The notes under the pieces are model-generated. The model did not search any database and was not told where the DNA came from. It saw only the letters and a list, made by a program, of their open reading frames with translations. Source: Ailanthus altissimus (Eukaryota > Streptophyta > Magnoliopsida > Sapindales > Simaroubaceae). From it: 64,000 nucleotides of DNA. The stretch spans positions 5,704,001 to 5,768,000 of the forward strand of contig OX327686.1 in the NCBI GenBank assembly GCA_946807835.1. Reading direction: 5' to 3'. Below, piece after piece: positions 1 through 15,300 of this stretch. Positions within the stretch are counted from its first letter, which is position 1, and each line of letters begins with the position of its first letter. The translations under genes and the position numbers were made by a program.

Positions 1-140
1 GATCAACTCTAAAATGAAGCTGTCATTAAACTCCAGATAATATTTTAAAATAAAAAATTTGGCAAATCAGAAATGTAGAACATTCACTTGATGTGAGAAT
101 AACATCAATATTTCAATGGAATAGGAATAGACCACCACAC

Positions 141-3100
141 CTCATGTAATGCAGGTGCATCATTAGTGCCATCTCCAGTTACAGCGACAACATGTCCCCT
201 CTTTTTCAATGCTTGCACTAGTAGCAGCTTATCATTAGGAGAAGACCTTCCCATCACCTATGGAGGACACAAGAAAATAAAATGTCCACAAGCCCAACAC
301 AATTTTTTACTGTATAGGAGAATTTTACACATAAAGGTAGATACCCGGATCATACCGAAATTTTCTCAGCAATTTCTTCTCTTTCTGTGTCTGACAAGGA
401 ACGAAATGCTCTTCCCTCAATGATATTTGGCACAGTAGCATCTGCCTGTGAAGTTAGTATTCCACACTCTAAAGCAATTGCTTTTGCAGTTTGAATATTA
501 TCACCAGTGACCATGCGCACCTAACGTTTTCATGTCAAAATTTGTTAAACTAATTTCATTAGATAATATTATGAAAAAGACGGAAAGTGGGCTGGATGGG
601 GAGTGGGGGGGGATCATCCACAATTCATAAAGTGAAGAACATAATTTACACAGCTGTAATACTGTACACAAAATAAAAGAAAAGGAAACACCAATAAACA
701 AACCAAAAATATCCAAAGAAAAGCTTTATCATACAAAAAACTTCACACTTTTTCCACATCTACAATGGCATCCAATGGTACTCTCTGATGAAATACTTCA
801 GATGTGATACATGGATAAAGCAGCAGAACAATTTCACAAAAACTAATCATTGCATTATCATAATGAAAACATTACGCATTAATTTATGGAGACTTTCACT
901 TTGACAGGTACTTCAGATGTGATGCATAGATAAAGCAGCAGAACAACTTCACAAGAATTAATAATTGAATTATCATAATGAAAAAATTACGCATTAATTT
1001 ATGGAGACTTTCACTGACAGGTGAAAGAATGTCAGACTGATGTAAGGAGAATATTAGGGCAACATGAATGCCTGAAAATGAGAAGTTGATGACTATTTAT
1101 GCTCCTAAATTTACATTAGATCAATTATATATGATATCCAGATGTGGAAACCACTCTAATTATGACTTTAACCAACCTATGCATTCAATTATAAGCTCTT
1201 CTTTGTCATAAAGATTTAAACAACTCCAATATTAAAACATAAGTATTGACTTCCATTCATTTGCATTGTTTTCACACCTAATGGAAATGCAGCATATGTG
1301 AGATCATCAAACATTTGTTAGATTAAAGATGATGGAAATCCAACTAAACTAAAATACAACAACTCACAAGAGGAAATCTCAGCCAGGAATTGAATAATTC
1401 ACAATGTGGATTCAGAACTGGTACAAACCTCCCAACAGTTAAGAAAACTTAGTTCTTTCCAACTGTAACAAATAATCATTATTTTAAATTTTGATAGAAT
1501 TTTGAGCCGAAAGATATTAATCAAAAAGAGGACGGGTTCGCAAAACTCCAAGCCTTATTATCACTTGTAAAACTTAACAAAGCCAGAACAAACAGTTAAA
1601 ACTGTATACAATAGAGAGCATATGACTGGTTTTTTTTTGAAAGAGAGAGAGAGAGAGAGATAGAAAGATGGAAAGATTTCAGAATAAATTATTTTTTTTT
1701 AAAAAAAGTCCCTCAGAAACAAAAACCTTAACATGCCATCAGAACAAAAAAGCTGCAAAATTTAAATGAGCATGCACTCAGTTGACCTAGATTCTTAATT
1801 TTAAGCTCATATATTGAGGGAACCAAAATCTTTTAACATTAACGTTTACACTTACAGTAGGAACACACTCACAACAAACCATGTCAACTTTGAGTGGTTA
1901 ATATGCAGCAGCACTTACATAAACAATCAACTACTAAGAGCTACTAACCACTTCATAAATAACACAATACTCTTAAGAGGAACAATTTTCACCAAATTGA
2001 AAATGAAATCTGAAATTAATGCCACAGAACTGACAGGATCCAGAAGTAGCTATATAAACTACCTTGGAAGAATAGAACTCAGAAAGAAAAACGGACAACC
2101 ATGTGAACTGAACAATTGAATGTCATGTCAGAGGAAAAAACAAAATAATACAGTTGGTTGGACAAATTAAGCAGCTATATTTGAAAACAAAAGTTTCACC
2201 TTGACACCAGCAATTTGGCACACTCGCACTGCATCTTTAACACTTGGCCGACAAGGATCCTGCATTGAATGTCTGTATAAGCTAAGAAACCACCATAAAG
2301 GTTGTCTAAAATAACATTTAGTTGCATTGATACTTATATGTAACCTAACTCAAGCTCTAGGAAACACAAAGTACAGTTGCCTTGCATAATTCAAGTATAT
2401 GTTCAATAACATAAAAGGAAATTCAAATGATGTGCGAAGGTGGTATGGAAGCATATCAAAAAGATGTTTAGCAACATTTTCTCAAGGTAGTACAATTTAC
2501 AATCTATGCAAAGAAAAGGACATTATGGCAAGGAAAATCTCAAAGAAAAGAATAAACAGATCTAAAACAGGCCAATGCTAAGAAGTAGTTGCCTAGGCAC
2601 CATGTATTTGGTCAACAGACTGAATAACAAAACAGAACAAGCCATTATACCAAAGAACTATAAAAATCAACTGAAAGATAGTCAAACTTGTCCAAAGCAT
2701 TAATTTGGATGCAATATATTTTAATTGATTGTAGATGCATACCTTTAAACCGACAATAGCCAGCAAAACAAGGTCATTCTCAGGTAATACCCACTGAGAG
2801 AGTTGTTCCTCGTCAGCAGGAACTTTTTCCTTTTCATATGATCTATAAGCAATTGCTATACAACGTAAACTACGAGAAGCCATATCTTCAATAGCTTTCT
2901 TGAAAGGTATCACCTGCAGACCAACAGAACTGTCATGAAACATGTTGAAAATTATACATTTACTTGTAGAAATTTAAATAGCAAGCAAAAAATTCCCTAG
3001 AACTTGATGATGATGATAACAATAATAATACAACAATGACAACAAAAAAATAATCATCATCAATGTAATTACTTGAAAAAGAAATAAGAAAAAAAAAGGA

Positions 3101-6100
3101 AAGACACAGGAGTAAGTGAATAGCAAGACTTTTCATGTCAGAAGGATTTCTCAAACCTTATCTTCATCCATTTCTACCGAGCGATCATTTGTGTCAATGT
3201 ACCTCGTACATGAAGCTAAAACTATTTCAGCTGCTCCTTTCCAATGTATGTGAACTTCGTTGTTAGGCTGTAATTACAAATGGAAAGAGAGGGGGAGAAA
3301 AAAGAAACTATAAGCAAAAAGTAGTTCAATGGAAGTCCCAAGAACAAAATAATGATATATTTCTCGGACTGCAGACAATTGTCAAAGCATAGTGTTTGTG
3401 TCTTGAATACTAATTATGTTAAACAAACTAGCAATGAGATTTAATTGCTTAAGAGGCACAGTAACTCTCATCCAGAACATAAATCTTCTTATATGTTTCC
3501 TATAAAAAAAAAACACTCTCATCCAAAACATAAGTAATTCCAGAAATATTTATCCACTTGAAGCGTAAAATTAATACTTGTATATTTCCAGAACTAAGAC
3601 GAGAGAGAGAGAGATGTTTCATGTATAATTAAATAAACCAAAAACAAATCTAGGGTCTTATTTCTGACAAGAAGATTAATGAAGTTTAGCATATCTATCA
3701 CTTGTTAATTTGCTCAATTGAATCAGAATCAGATTGAAGATTTCTCTTCTCTATGTCATGTTACATTACGTCATTGTATAGTTCCTTTCTTGCGATTAAG
3801 TTAATATGCCCAACTAAATCACCTAGTATCACTCTCTTGGCATGTCACATGCATTCAACCATTGAAAGTGTAGCAATCTAATGATTGAAAGTTTGTGTAA
3901 CATTTTTAAAGGAAAGGTCCCTGGTCCCTCTATACAGACACATAAATAGATATATAAAATCACATTATCCAACATCTACATTTGGTTTCTATACCATAGG
4001 TGAATTAATTAACGCCCAAATCACTTGTCACTTATGTTGTTATATTATTAAAAGACTCATCCCAGTTACACTCACGATAGAATGAACCTATGCTGCATTA
4101 TAATGGATAAATATAAAAATTGTTCTATTCACAAAATAGTATATCAGAAAAGATGATCATTCATTGTAAACAAAAGGCAAACCGAAGATTACCACACTAT
4201 AGGATTACACAATAATATACTATAATAATAAACATGACATCATATCACAAATAGTAAAGATTAATATTGAATATTTGAAGTGGTCATCAATCTTAAACCA
4301 ACCAATATTAATTCAGTGTAATTCAACACCAAAATTGAAAAGGACAGCATACAGCCCGCACAGCAAAAAGCAGGAAAGTTTAAGTGCATAAAATTTTGAC
4401 CCTAATGTAATCAAATATGCAAAAATAAATGATTTCACATTTTGAAATAAAAATTCTTTTCACTTCTGAATGCACCTATAACCGGGCATGCATGCAACAA
4501 TCATATGAATGCTCAACAGACATAACTGAGTAGTTGCATTACCAGTTCTAGTGCAACACCCCCACGTTTTTTCTGTGAATTGAACGGGAAAACATGCAAA
4601 ATAGAAGACTCAGATCTAACAACTTCAAAATTCATCCCCAGCTGCAAAAGAATCGACAAATAAGATTTTTTCTAAAATTATAGATACACCAAGGACTAGC
4701 AATGATAATAACTTAAGATGAAACCTTTGTTCCCCAATAAAGAATAGCTTTTTCTGTCGGTGACCCAGAGACCTCTACATCTCCACCCCCCTGTCAAACA
4801 ATCAACAATGAAATTTAATAAATTGATACTTGACCATATACACTCCACAATAAAAAAATATTAAATTAATCATAATCCTAGCACTTTACCGGAGGGACAT
4901 AAACACTGCCAGTTGTATTCTGTCCAATGCCTTCGGTAAGTAATGAGGTCAGTGTAGGGGACAACTGCGAGTTGCTATCTGGAGGATCAATCTTTATTCC
5001 ACCAACATAAGCTTCAACCACTGTCATCTGTAAATGTAATACAATAAGAAAAATGATGTATATATTCAGCAGAAGAACAAGAAATTCACTCATCCAAACT
5101 CTCTCACTCATTTAGCAGGATATTCATTGTAGGCTCCTATGTCAGCATTCACACAATCAACAGACTGACATAAGATTTTAGGACATGGATCAAGCCAAAT
5201 GAAATTTAATGGTCTTCATAGAACACACACATCAAATAAAAATGCATAGTTATGCACAATGGATCACTACTCCATCGTCTGTCAACTAAACCTCCTGATG
5301 TTACAACATGATCAGTGGTATGTTTTTTTAACCCAAATCATATAAAGGTAATGTGTAACTACTCACCTGATTCAAAGTTAAGGTTCCAGTCTTATCACTA
5401 CAGATGGTTGTAGCTGAGCCCATTGTCTCACAGGCAGAGAGCCTCCTCACCTGCATTTCAAATCATGTTAAGCTCCATAAAATAAATTTATGTCAAGGTC
5501 TAAGTGAAGGCTAAGCATGGAATAATTCGTAACATACCAAAGCTTTGTCTGCCATCATTTTCCTCATTGAGTATGCAAGTCTGTCTCATAGACAGAAAAA
5601 AACAAGAAAAATGAGTGAAATAGAAAGAGGGGAGAAGTTTGCAAGGCTATTCGAGAACTGTCTAAAAATATACGTTTCTGAAAGCACTTAATTTCATTTT
5701 CATGCATAAAGTGAGATGATAATATCAGAAAAAAATTCCGTACACGTGAACTTACGTTAAGGTAACAGCTAGTGGAAGCCCTTCAGGCACTGCAACTACA
5801 ACAATGGTGACCTACAACATTGCAAATATCAATCATAAACTAAGACAGACATGCAGACAGTCTCGCGCACATAGCATCTGATTAAAGTGAACATACAGCA
5901 ACAGTCAGGATTTTAACAGCTCCATCAATAGCATCACCAACTTTTGTCTTGCCAGCTTTAAATTGAACACTTCCATCTGCATTTTTTGAATGGCCAGTAA
6001 AGAATCTGCACATATTCAAACATATGTATTTTCAAGCAAGACTTCAAATAATAGATTATGTATAAATTGATAGATAGCTATGCACACACACAACAGACAT

Positions 6101-6381
6101 GGAGCTGAGAGAGAGAAAATTCATCACAAAAAGGGGTTACCTGGCCAAAAGTACAACCAAGACAAGGAAAGCAACTGTGAGACCAACAATACCAATAAAT
6201 GTTGCAACCCCATTCAGCCGTACCTAATTCAATTAATCCAAGGGTAAGGATAATAAATAAAATATGAAGTGCAATTAAGATAATGACAAAAGCTAACCTG
6301 CAGTGGTGTTTCTTCCCCAGTGTCTTCCGAAATACTAGCCATTAGCAATCCCCATTCAGTATTTATCCCAACACTGGTTAC
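141..6381 (-). CDS. ACA8: ACA8-like exons 12-25: M3-M4, phosphorylation and nucleotide-binding domains
   Basis: Exons in gene order: 6298-6381, 6141-6223, 5897-6005, 5756-5811, 5538-5580, 5367-5450, 4890-5027, 4725-4790, 4543-4641, 3157-3267, 2743-2913, 2200-2259, 356-520 and 141-257. M3 lies near residues 371-392. M4 contains PEGLP 439-443, whose Glu is a Ca2+ ligand in this family. Exon 17 holds DKTGT 482-486. Exon 21 holds the ATP-binding KGAAE. Exon 24 holds MVTGDN (TGDN 711-714). Exon 25 holds TGDGTNDAP and ends after ALHE with a GT donor at 140-139. The next exon is not present in bases 1-140, so the gene continues off the left edge. Confidence 0.95.
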
Positions 6382-9300
6382 CTAACAAAAAGACAGACAT
6401 CTAAGCAAGTAAATCAACTTAAGAAAAGACGTGAGGAAACAGCAGAGAGACATAGTCCAACATAGTATTTAAGCTTCACTAAACACGTTCCTACTGTCTT
6501 CAATTTTAAAGAACTGTTTTCACAAAAGCTACCAAATACACCTTCACATTTTGAAAACACCAATTTCCAAACATCATTTTCATTTGAAAAATAGTTCTCA
6601 AAAATACTACTTTGAAAGCAATACCAAAAGAGAGAAAATCGACATATCTCTATCAAAAAGGCATGACTTGCAGTGCTTCCGTGACTGATAATTTTAATTG
6701 CTAGAACAGAACTAACAGAAAAGGCATGACCCATGTCCATCCTTTCAATGGACCATACTTTTTCCCATATCAGGTTCAAACCATTCAATTCCACTAATTT
6801 AAAGCCTGTTAGAAGCTATCAGATGCAAACTTGTAATGATGTTAGCAGCAACATCAATACATCAAAACAAAACATCTATGTATTCAAATTCTAATAAATG
6901 AAAGCTTTTTTGGGTCAGAGGGAAGACATTGAAGAGTTTAAGTTGCTGGACATAAGTTTTACCTACGAAGGTTAACGCTAAGCCTACCATCCTCATGTTG
7001 CACAAGAAACTGAAAGCACAAAATAATAGCAGAGAGACACAAGGCTTGTATGCACATAAATAATGATACTAGAGAGAGAGAGTGAGCAAATTAAAGGAAG
7101 AAATGATGTTTCCAAGCAGCAATGTAGGCTATATTTTGCAAAAGGAAGAATCAAACAAACCTATCAAATGGAGTAGTTTCTTGAAACAGATAGTTTCAAA
7201 ATTTCTTCAAAGGTGATAAATCTAATAGAACTTATTCCCACAAACAAAAATATTTTTAATAAGAAACAAGTAAAATTGTACTGAAAAAGAAAAAAATATA
7301 AAAGATATATAGTGGACAAGATGACTAATAAAACAAAAAACAAAAGATGGAATCCATTACACTCAAAATTACATCCTACAATTTCAAAGCATCAAGGAGA
7401 TCCAACCCTTCCCAAAAATTAAAAAACAAACTATACAAAATTATCTCAAGAACCCTTCCCAATTTGACTGTAGGTACAATCAAATTTTTATTTTTGCATC
7501 CAAATCCTAGTTATACCAAGTTTAGTTTGATCTGAAGCAAATATCATCTCAAACTTTATCAATAACAAAGCATAGCAATTGACATATATTTCTAATTTTG
7601 TGAACTTCAACATTTCTCAAACATATTCACCAAGACAACTTCCTAAATTTTATTAATGCGCCTCCATACTATCAACACAGCTGATTGGGTGCCAACCAGG
7701 GGAGAACTAATCAAGTCGATCCAATTCTTGGTTCTCCCGGGAACCAAACAAGAACCAATAAGGACCCGAAGCTTAATTTTATAACACACGGCAATCATAG
7801 TGGACAGAAATAACATTACATAGACTTGCTCACACTTGATCAAGTATTTAATTAAAAAAAAAACAAAAGAAAAAAACTGAAACTTAAAAGTCTTTTTGTG
7901 ACTCTAAAGCTCTAAACAAATTGGTTTCTCACTTTCTCCTCTCTGGAATCAAAACAATAAAAACAAATCTACCATATTTCAAATCAAATCCTCCTATAAT
8001 TCGAACTAAACCCTAGCCCCCCAGCTAGCCAATTATCTCACTGCCACACCTCTTGCTGCTGTCCACATCGCCGTTGCCACATCGTTTTTGAGGTATCGCG
8101 CCATCAATCATCAACGTGAAATAACACCAGCCACTGCTGATCGAATTTTGAAGGTTTTGTGTCATTTTACACTCTTGTGTGATTTGAACTTTGATTGTGA
8201 CCTTTGGTCTGGTTGGCTTGTTTCGGTAATGTGATTTGCAATGTTAAGTGAATATACATGAAGGATTTACTGATTCAGGCTAATGCGTGCAGATTTTAGT
8301 TGATTCTTGTCTCGTGAAGTGGTGAAAATGTGTTGAAGAAAAACTTTGGTCAAGATATCTCGGAGTCCCAATTTGGGACTTGAGAACCAAACTGGTTCGG
8401 TTGTTGTCCTATAACTGATCCCCTTGGTCTGATTTAGACCCAGTAATATATCTAGCCTATCTTTTAAAAAAAAAAAAACTGTAGGCATCCTCTTCATTGG
8501 TTCAACACCAATTGATATGAGAGCCAACTTTGATCCTGAACTATTTCCTTCTCATCGCTCTATTTTCTATTTTCCTCTACTTGTTCCCTCTCTCTTTAGA
8601 TATTCTACTTCCTTTCATCACACTCAATCAATCAACACGAACACTACAACACAGAAATGCAAAATGAAAATCCTTGAATGGAACACATCAAAACTACCAA
8701 CCACCACACATATCATTCTCTTCCATTCCCTCCCAATAACATGCCAACAACTATCAACCAACATACCTCACAATTAACTCTATAAAACCAATTGCACAAG
8801 CGAGAAATAATTTCATAAGATGAGGACGTTAAAAAAAAAAAAGCAAAAAGAATTCGCATCATAAAAGTTTTAATGCAAAATAAACAAAGACCCTAGAAAT
8901 ATTAATATATGAGCTCAACAACAGTGTCTCATAGCATTTTTATTATATTAGATCATTCAAGAGTACAACTCTAAGTCTCAACTGTTGAGTACTCATATGA
9001 GATGATCTGGCTAGATTACCAATCAAACCAGCTCACTTCAAAGAAAAATACTAATGAAATTTTCTGAAGGAGACGAGCACACAGAGGCATGGAGAACTCT
9101 TGCATTTAGCAATATGTATCGCGGGTGCAAGTAAAAGAAAATGATCAAAACGAGAATCTGAATACTTACAAGCATAGTACCACTACCATCTGCAACTTTG
9201 CAGCCAGACATTAGAAAGGGATCCTTGGAGTCCTTGTGAATCTGCAACAATAATTCTTAGCAATAAGGAAAAAGATAAAACAAATACATAAACAATTCCA

Positions 9301-12300
9301 GGATGTAAAACAAGATGCTTACAATCTTGCTCTCTCCCGTCATGCTCGATTCATCAATGGCAAGAGAGTGACCAGTAATTAAGACTCCATCAGCCGGGAC
9401 CTACTGACAGACTTAGATTATCAAACAATAAATAACTATGTAGTATGCACTAAAATGAAGATTCCAAATCACATACCTGATCACCAATGTTGAGGGGCAA
9501 AACATCACCAACCACAATATCATATATTGAGATCTCAACTCTTCTACCACCTCTAATGACCTAGAAATGTGTACCTTTGAATATAAAATCAAAAGAAAAC
9601 AATATTCACAACCAAAAGGTATAATAGCAACATATAAATCCCAAGTACCTCCAGATGTATATTTCTCTTCTCCTCATTCATATTTTGGAACTGAAGAGAC
9701 TGGCGATAATCACTTATAGCTGAAAATGGGAAAAGGGGGAAAATAACATGAGATAGCCCCTTTTGAGAAGAGGAAGGAAAAAAAAAGTGAAAATAACTAA
9801 AAGAATGCAAATGCTATACTACGAGTCTCCAAACAATATTGCGACATACTGCACAATTCAAACACTAAAGATTCATCCTTTTAAGCATCTAGAATGGGAA
9901 AAAAAAAATTATTGTATCAAACACATATCTGCAGATTAAGCATGTGTGTCAAAGTTTCACAAAAACCTTTCAACTGCTATGGAAGAAGGTGCATTTCTTG
10001 TAGTAAAGCATAAACACACACACAGGTTGTTAACTTTAAGAATGACAATAATTAGGGGATAACATTCTGATTAACTTACTTGCATTGTAAACTTCTTCTT
10101 AAGCAAATGTAAAATCTCAAAAATTAAAATTTGAAAGGATACAAAAGGTATTATTAGACAGGTCAAGACTAAAAATACAAAAGTACATCCAATATACTAG
10201 ATTCTAGTAAAGAAGAGAATGTCATATTTCTAATAAATTTGGATTCAATAGCTAATGCATAATAAATCCATAGTGGTCAAACTAAATCAACTTAACCGTA
10301 TCATGGAGCAAGGGTGCATAAAATACAACCATTAAATAATGCCCCAAGAAAACCAAAGGCTTAAACACAAATATTCATAGCAACTACAGTAAGATATTTA
10401 AATGACGGATCAACATACTAAAAACAAGGAACAAAAATTGTTTAATAGTTATTATCAAAAAGAGCAGATGCCATTTCCGCAAATATCTCATTCAAGGATC
10501 ACAAAATTATGTGCAAAAGTCCAGCTAGTGAACATCCTCCAAAAGAATATATGAATTAAAATCTATTCATGCATTAAGTCTAGTTTTAATACATAATCTG
10601 ATAAAATTGATTAATTGATCACACAAAATTTAATATATGCTGTTATATGAAGTAGTTCAGTCAGCAGATGTTTATCGAAGAACACTATACACATACATGG
10701 ATAATCAACAACACTACTAAACTCTCTTTCTAGGATTACCACATCAAAACGACAAAAACAAGATTATGTGCAAATCAAGTAGAAAATGAAGTTAATGAAT
10801 ATTAACCAAAAAAAAAAAACATGCATTTGCTTACTGCCTATCCAGGGTACCGCATCTAGGTAAACAATGGACTATGCCCTAGACTACAAGATTGCATATT
10901 TATATTTCATACCTGTCACAACAATGACTAGAATAACTGCGAAGGCAATGCTTCCCCCATCATACCATCCTTCCTTAATACCCTGTAGTATTGTGTATAT
11001 CATATATCAATAGAGTGAAAAAGATGTAACCATAACTAAGATATGAAGAATAAAATCTCAAGATTACGCAAAAGTGCTCCATAAACAGTTATCACTGACA
11101 AAACACTAAGACTAATAAAGTTATGAGATTGTCAATTAATAATATATCACTCATCCTGAAGTAGTAAAGAACTGATAATACTGGTTTGAACTTCTTTTGT
11201 ATGATTGTCTCCAAGTTAACTTGCAGCAGTAAGGACCATACAAGCTCTAACTTCAATTTCCTTTATAATGACAGTCAATTTATTGGCTTTGAGGTTTTTT
11301 AATATGTTATAATCATTATCTCTACCATCACCACTCAAAGGCACATTAAAAATATTATGATCAATGTACTGTAGGGTATAAAGAAGAATTATATGTATAT
11401 CAATAAAGAGAAAAATGAAAAAGACAGAAGTGTTATTAAATTTGTATATGCAAAAGAGGAATTACAAAGTATATATAGATCAAACATGAAAAGAGATAAG
11501 CATGAAAATAGATAATATGATAACAGATAATCTTAAAACTTTCATAATCTTAATCCGAACTTGTATCTTATTTTAAACCATTCCATCTTATCTTCAACAA
11601 TATGTAGCAAAGATGACAACAGACTGCAAGAATGCAAAGCTCATATGATTATTGCTTCATTGCTTATGCTTACTAGTTCCTTATCAATATGAAGTTACAG
11701 AAACAGCAAAATAGTATACCATTCATCTTCAAGTAGCAAGATAAGTGATGACATTATGGTCTGTTTTGCAGTATTTAGAGCTCAACTTAACTAGCACCAG
11801 TAATTCTCATTATCATAAATTGATGGAAGAAGCTCTCACTTCAAATTCTTCAATAATGATGGTCAGCTTAATGGCTTTAAGATATTGTACTATGTTATCA
11901 ATCTTTACAAAACCTTTTTTTATATTTATCACCACCACCTCATAGATATATCTAACATAATGTTATCAATATACCCAAGGGTATAGAGAAGAATTAGATG
12001 TAGCCAAGATGACAAAAGATGCTGATGAACTTTTATAAACTGCGCCGTTCCATCACTCACCAATCATAATTCATACCGCAATACATGCTACCAAGAAAGA
12101 AGACTAAGGCTCAAAGTAAAATCCGTGAATATAGAAGATTTCATAGCGTCAAAACACTTGATGATCCACGCAAATAATTCCAATTGATCCAATTTTCATA
12201 ATTCAAGAGCAGCTCCAAATCAAACTCAAGAATCTAGAAGAGTTCACTAAATCCTTCTTTTCATTAAGAAGCATTTAGAAGTTGTCTTCTCTTTCAACAA

Positions 12301-15300
12301 AGAACCAAATTACTAATAGCAGCACCCTAAACTAGTCCAAGATGTTCAAAATTTCCTTCTTTTTGTTGCCCATTGCTCCACAAAATGAAGGATATTCAAT
12401 GATTTTCAAATGATCTTTTCATAATTCAAGAGCAGCTCCAAATCAAACTCAAGAATCTAGAAGAGTTCACTAAATCCTTCTTTTCATTAAGAAGCATTTA
12501 GAAGTTGTCTTCTCTTTCAACAAAGAACCAAATTACTAATAGCAGCACCCTAAACTAGTCCAAGATGTTCAAAATTTCCTTCTTTTTGTTGCCCATTGCT
12601 CCACAAAATGAAGGATATTCAATGATTTTCAAATGATCTTCAACCCAAACCAGAAATCTTTTCTTTGCTAACCTGGCTAAACACCTAAAGTTCATCACTA
12701 TAAAAACCTCACATATTCGTGACAAGTGAACAATTGCAAGGGGCAAGTTTACCATATCAGTGGCATTATGGAATGATATACAGTGTCTCGAATTTTAGTG
12801 TCACTACACCTTCAACATTGGTATGCTAAGATGGTGATGGATAATTCTGACTCAGATCTATGTACACTCACATGCCTACTTTTGCTTTTATAAATAGACA
12901 GTAGAGTATGCATCTTAGAGAAATAAAAGACCACAGCCATGAGAAACTAAAGTGCAAAGATTATCATCTCAGCAATGAAAAAGGGAGAAGGACTCTAAAA
13001 CATGAGACAGTAACAAACCTCCAAAGCATACTTCTGTAATGCAGACTCATAAATTTAATCAATTTTGCACAGCCATGGATTACCTCGGTCTTTATGCCTA
13101 GCGCCAAAGAAGCAACTGCAGCTATCATTAATATGATCAAAGTAAGATCTTGCCAAGCTTCCCAGAGGAACCTCTAATGAGATAAAGGCACAAAAAGTCA
13201 GCATTATACATTATAGCACGTAGTCTCCTAAAATAAAAATGCAGGAAAAGGAATGTTGCACATCTAATAGAAATAAAACTGCAATTGAAATTTCAAATTG
13301 ATATTAATATTTACCCAAAAACTCCTTCCTTTCTTTTGAGGATATGTGTTTGACCCAAATACACTCTTCCGATTCAATAAGTCAGCTTCATCGCCTTGAA
13401 TCCCCTTCTCCAGATTTGTTTTTAACAAATCTGATAGCTCTTTAACCTAATCTTGCAGAAGAAACATAAAAAAGAATGTAATATTAATTATAACATAGTT
13501 GACAATTAATCTTTTTTTTTTAAAAAAAAAGGTGAAGGTGAACTTGCCCCCCCATATTGTTGCAGAGAAGAAATACTGTGATCCCTTGTCATTGAAGAAA
13601 GTTGTTCAGGTCCAATACCAAAATCACCACTGGGAACAGGGGGTAACTTTTCAGGACCTGAAAAAATAAAAAGACCAAATAAATCAATACGGAAGAGTAT
13701 ATAGATGACATTTTCAAACCAAACTATGTCTCAAAAAGGCAACATCAAGCATCACTGGTAGAACAAGTTCTACAAGGTCACAATAAAATTTTGGTGCGAT
13801 CTTGAAACTACAACAACAGCCACTCTGATGCATAAAACAGCTCTAAAAAACATACAAGACCACTGGCAGACCACCTTGATTTTAGTACGAAAATGAATAA
13901 TAGACAAACAATGAAAATCTGAACCCAAAATTAGAAAATATAGTTAATACTGAACATGCTGCAAGGCAGAAAAAAGCCAAGAAACAATGTGGAAATTATA
14001 GGCCCATGGTCCACATCAAGAATAGGACGACATGAGAAGTAGTGCATATAATAAAATATTTTAGACGTGCTCTATTAGTTGATGCAACACTTTGACAACT
14101 ATATCTACCTAAACAGTCAGAAAATTAGAATAAACACCAAGAAAAGAAAATTATGTATCTAATATCCTTATTCTAACAACACAAAAAAGAAGGGAGGAGG
14201 AGGAAAGACCAAGACAAGAAAAGAATGTAAAAAAAAATACAAACAAGAGAAGTACTCTGGCATAAAAGAAGAAATTGAAGAAAAGAAAACATAATTATGC
14301 TTCTCATCAAACCAAAGAAATTTTTATTTCTTCGGAGATATTATCTATATGTCTAGATAAGAGGAACATAATGAAGTAGGACCAACAATGAATCAAACAA
14401 CAGCAAACTTGGCCTAATTAAAGCCATATCATACATCTGACATATAACTCTACAATGTTTAATGTAAACTAAGAACCCAGAAAAGAGGTGTACCATTTGC
14501 TCGTTCCCCTGCTTCTTTGAAAAGAACAGCAGCCTAAAGAAGAAAAGCTTATGGATTATAACATAAATATATGACCTCAATTATACAAAGACAAGATTTA
14601 TTATGATGGATTACATACTCTAATGGCTTGTGCATGTGCTCTGATCTTTCTCAATGTTTGCCGCTTCTCTTCTTCCTTCTTGAGGTCCAATGTGTACCGA
14701 AATCGACGAGAAGCATTAAGCACTAGCGCCGCTTGCTAGAAACCAAAAAGCTTAGTAAAGTGATATGTTAAAACATAAAACAAAATAAATGACTTCATTG
14801 ACCTCAAAACCCTTTCACCTGACTCATCCAATACCAAGAAGATACATGAGAAGTAAGAAAAAGAGATATATGTTTATAATAAAAGCATATATATTTACAC
14901 TTAAAAGTATCAATTCTAAAGCACCAAAGGTTTCTTACCAACAAAGTTCATATATACTTTCAGTTTTGAGAAATGACACTGTACACAGAGTAATAACTAG
15001 AAAAGATAGAGTTCTACTTTGAGCAAACAACCAGTAAGAAATTATTACACAAATCCGCCTATGCAGGCAAAGCTCACTCACCCAGGCTAACCAAATAAAT
15101 TCATTGGTTATTATTTGTTAAATCGAATCAAAATAAACTCACATAACAATCTTACAGATTATTATTGCAGAGCTGCCAATCACAGGTAGAATAAGCAAAT
15201 CTACGATCTACCTCTTTGAACAAAGCAAATTATACCAGAATCCCAGCTGTTGTTTGGAAATATGGAATAAAATAGAAAGATAAATAAAATTAAAAGCAGG

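Noticed and set aside
6414..6794. 126-codon frame within intron 11 of the calcium pump
   Set aside because: Lies wholly in an intron and over a MITE-like segment; not related to the pump.
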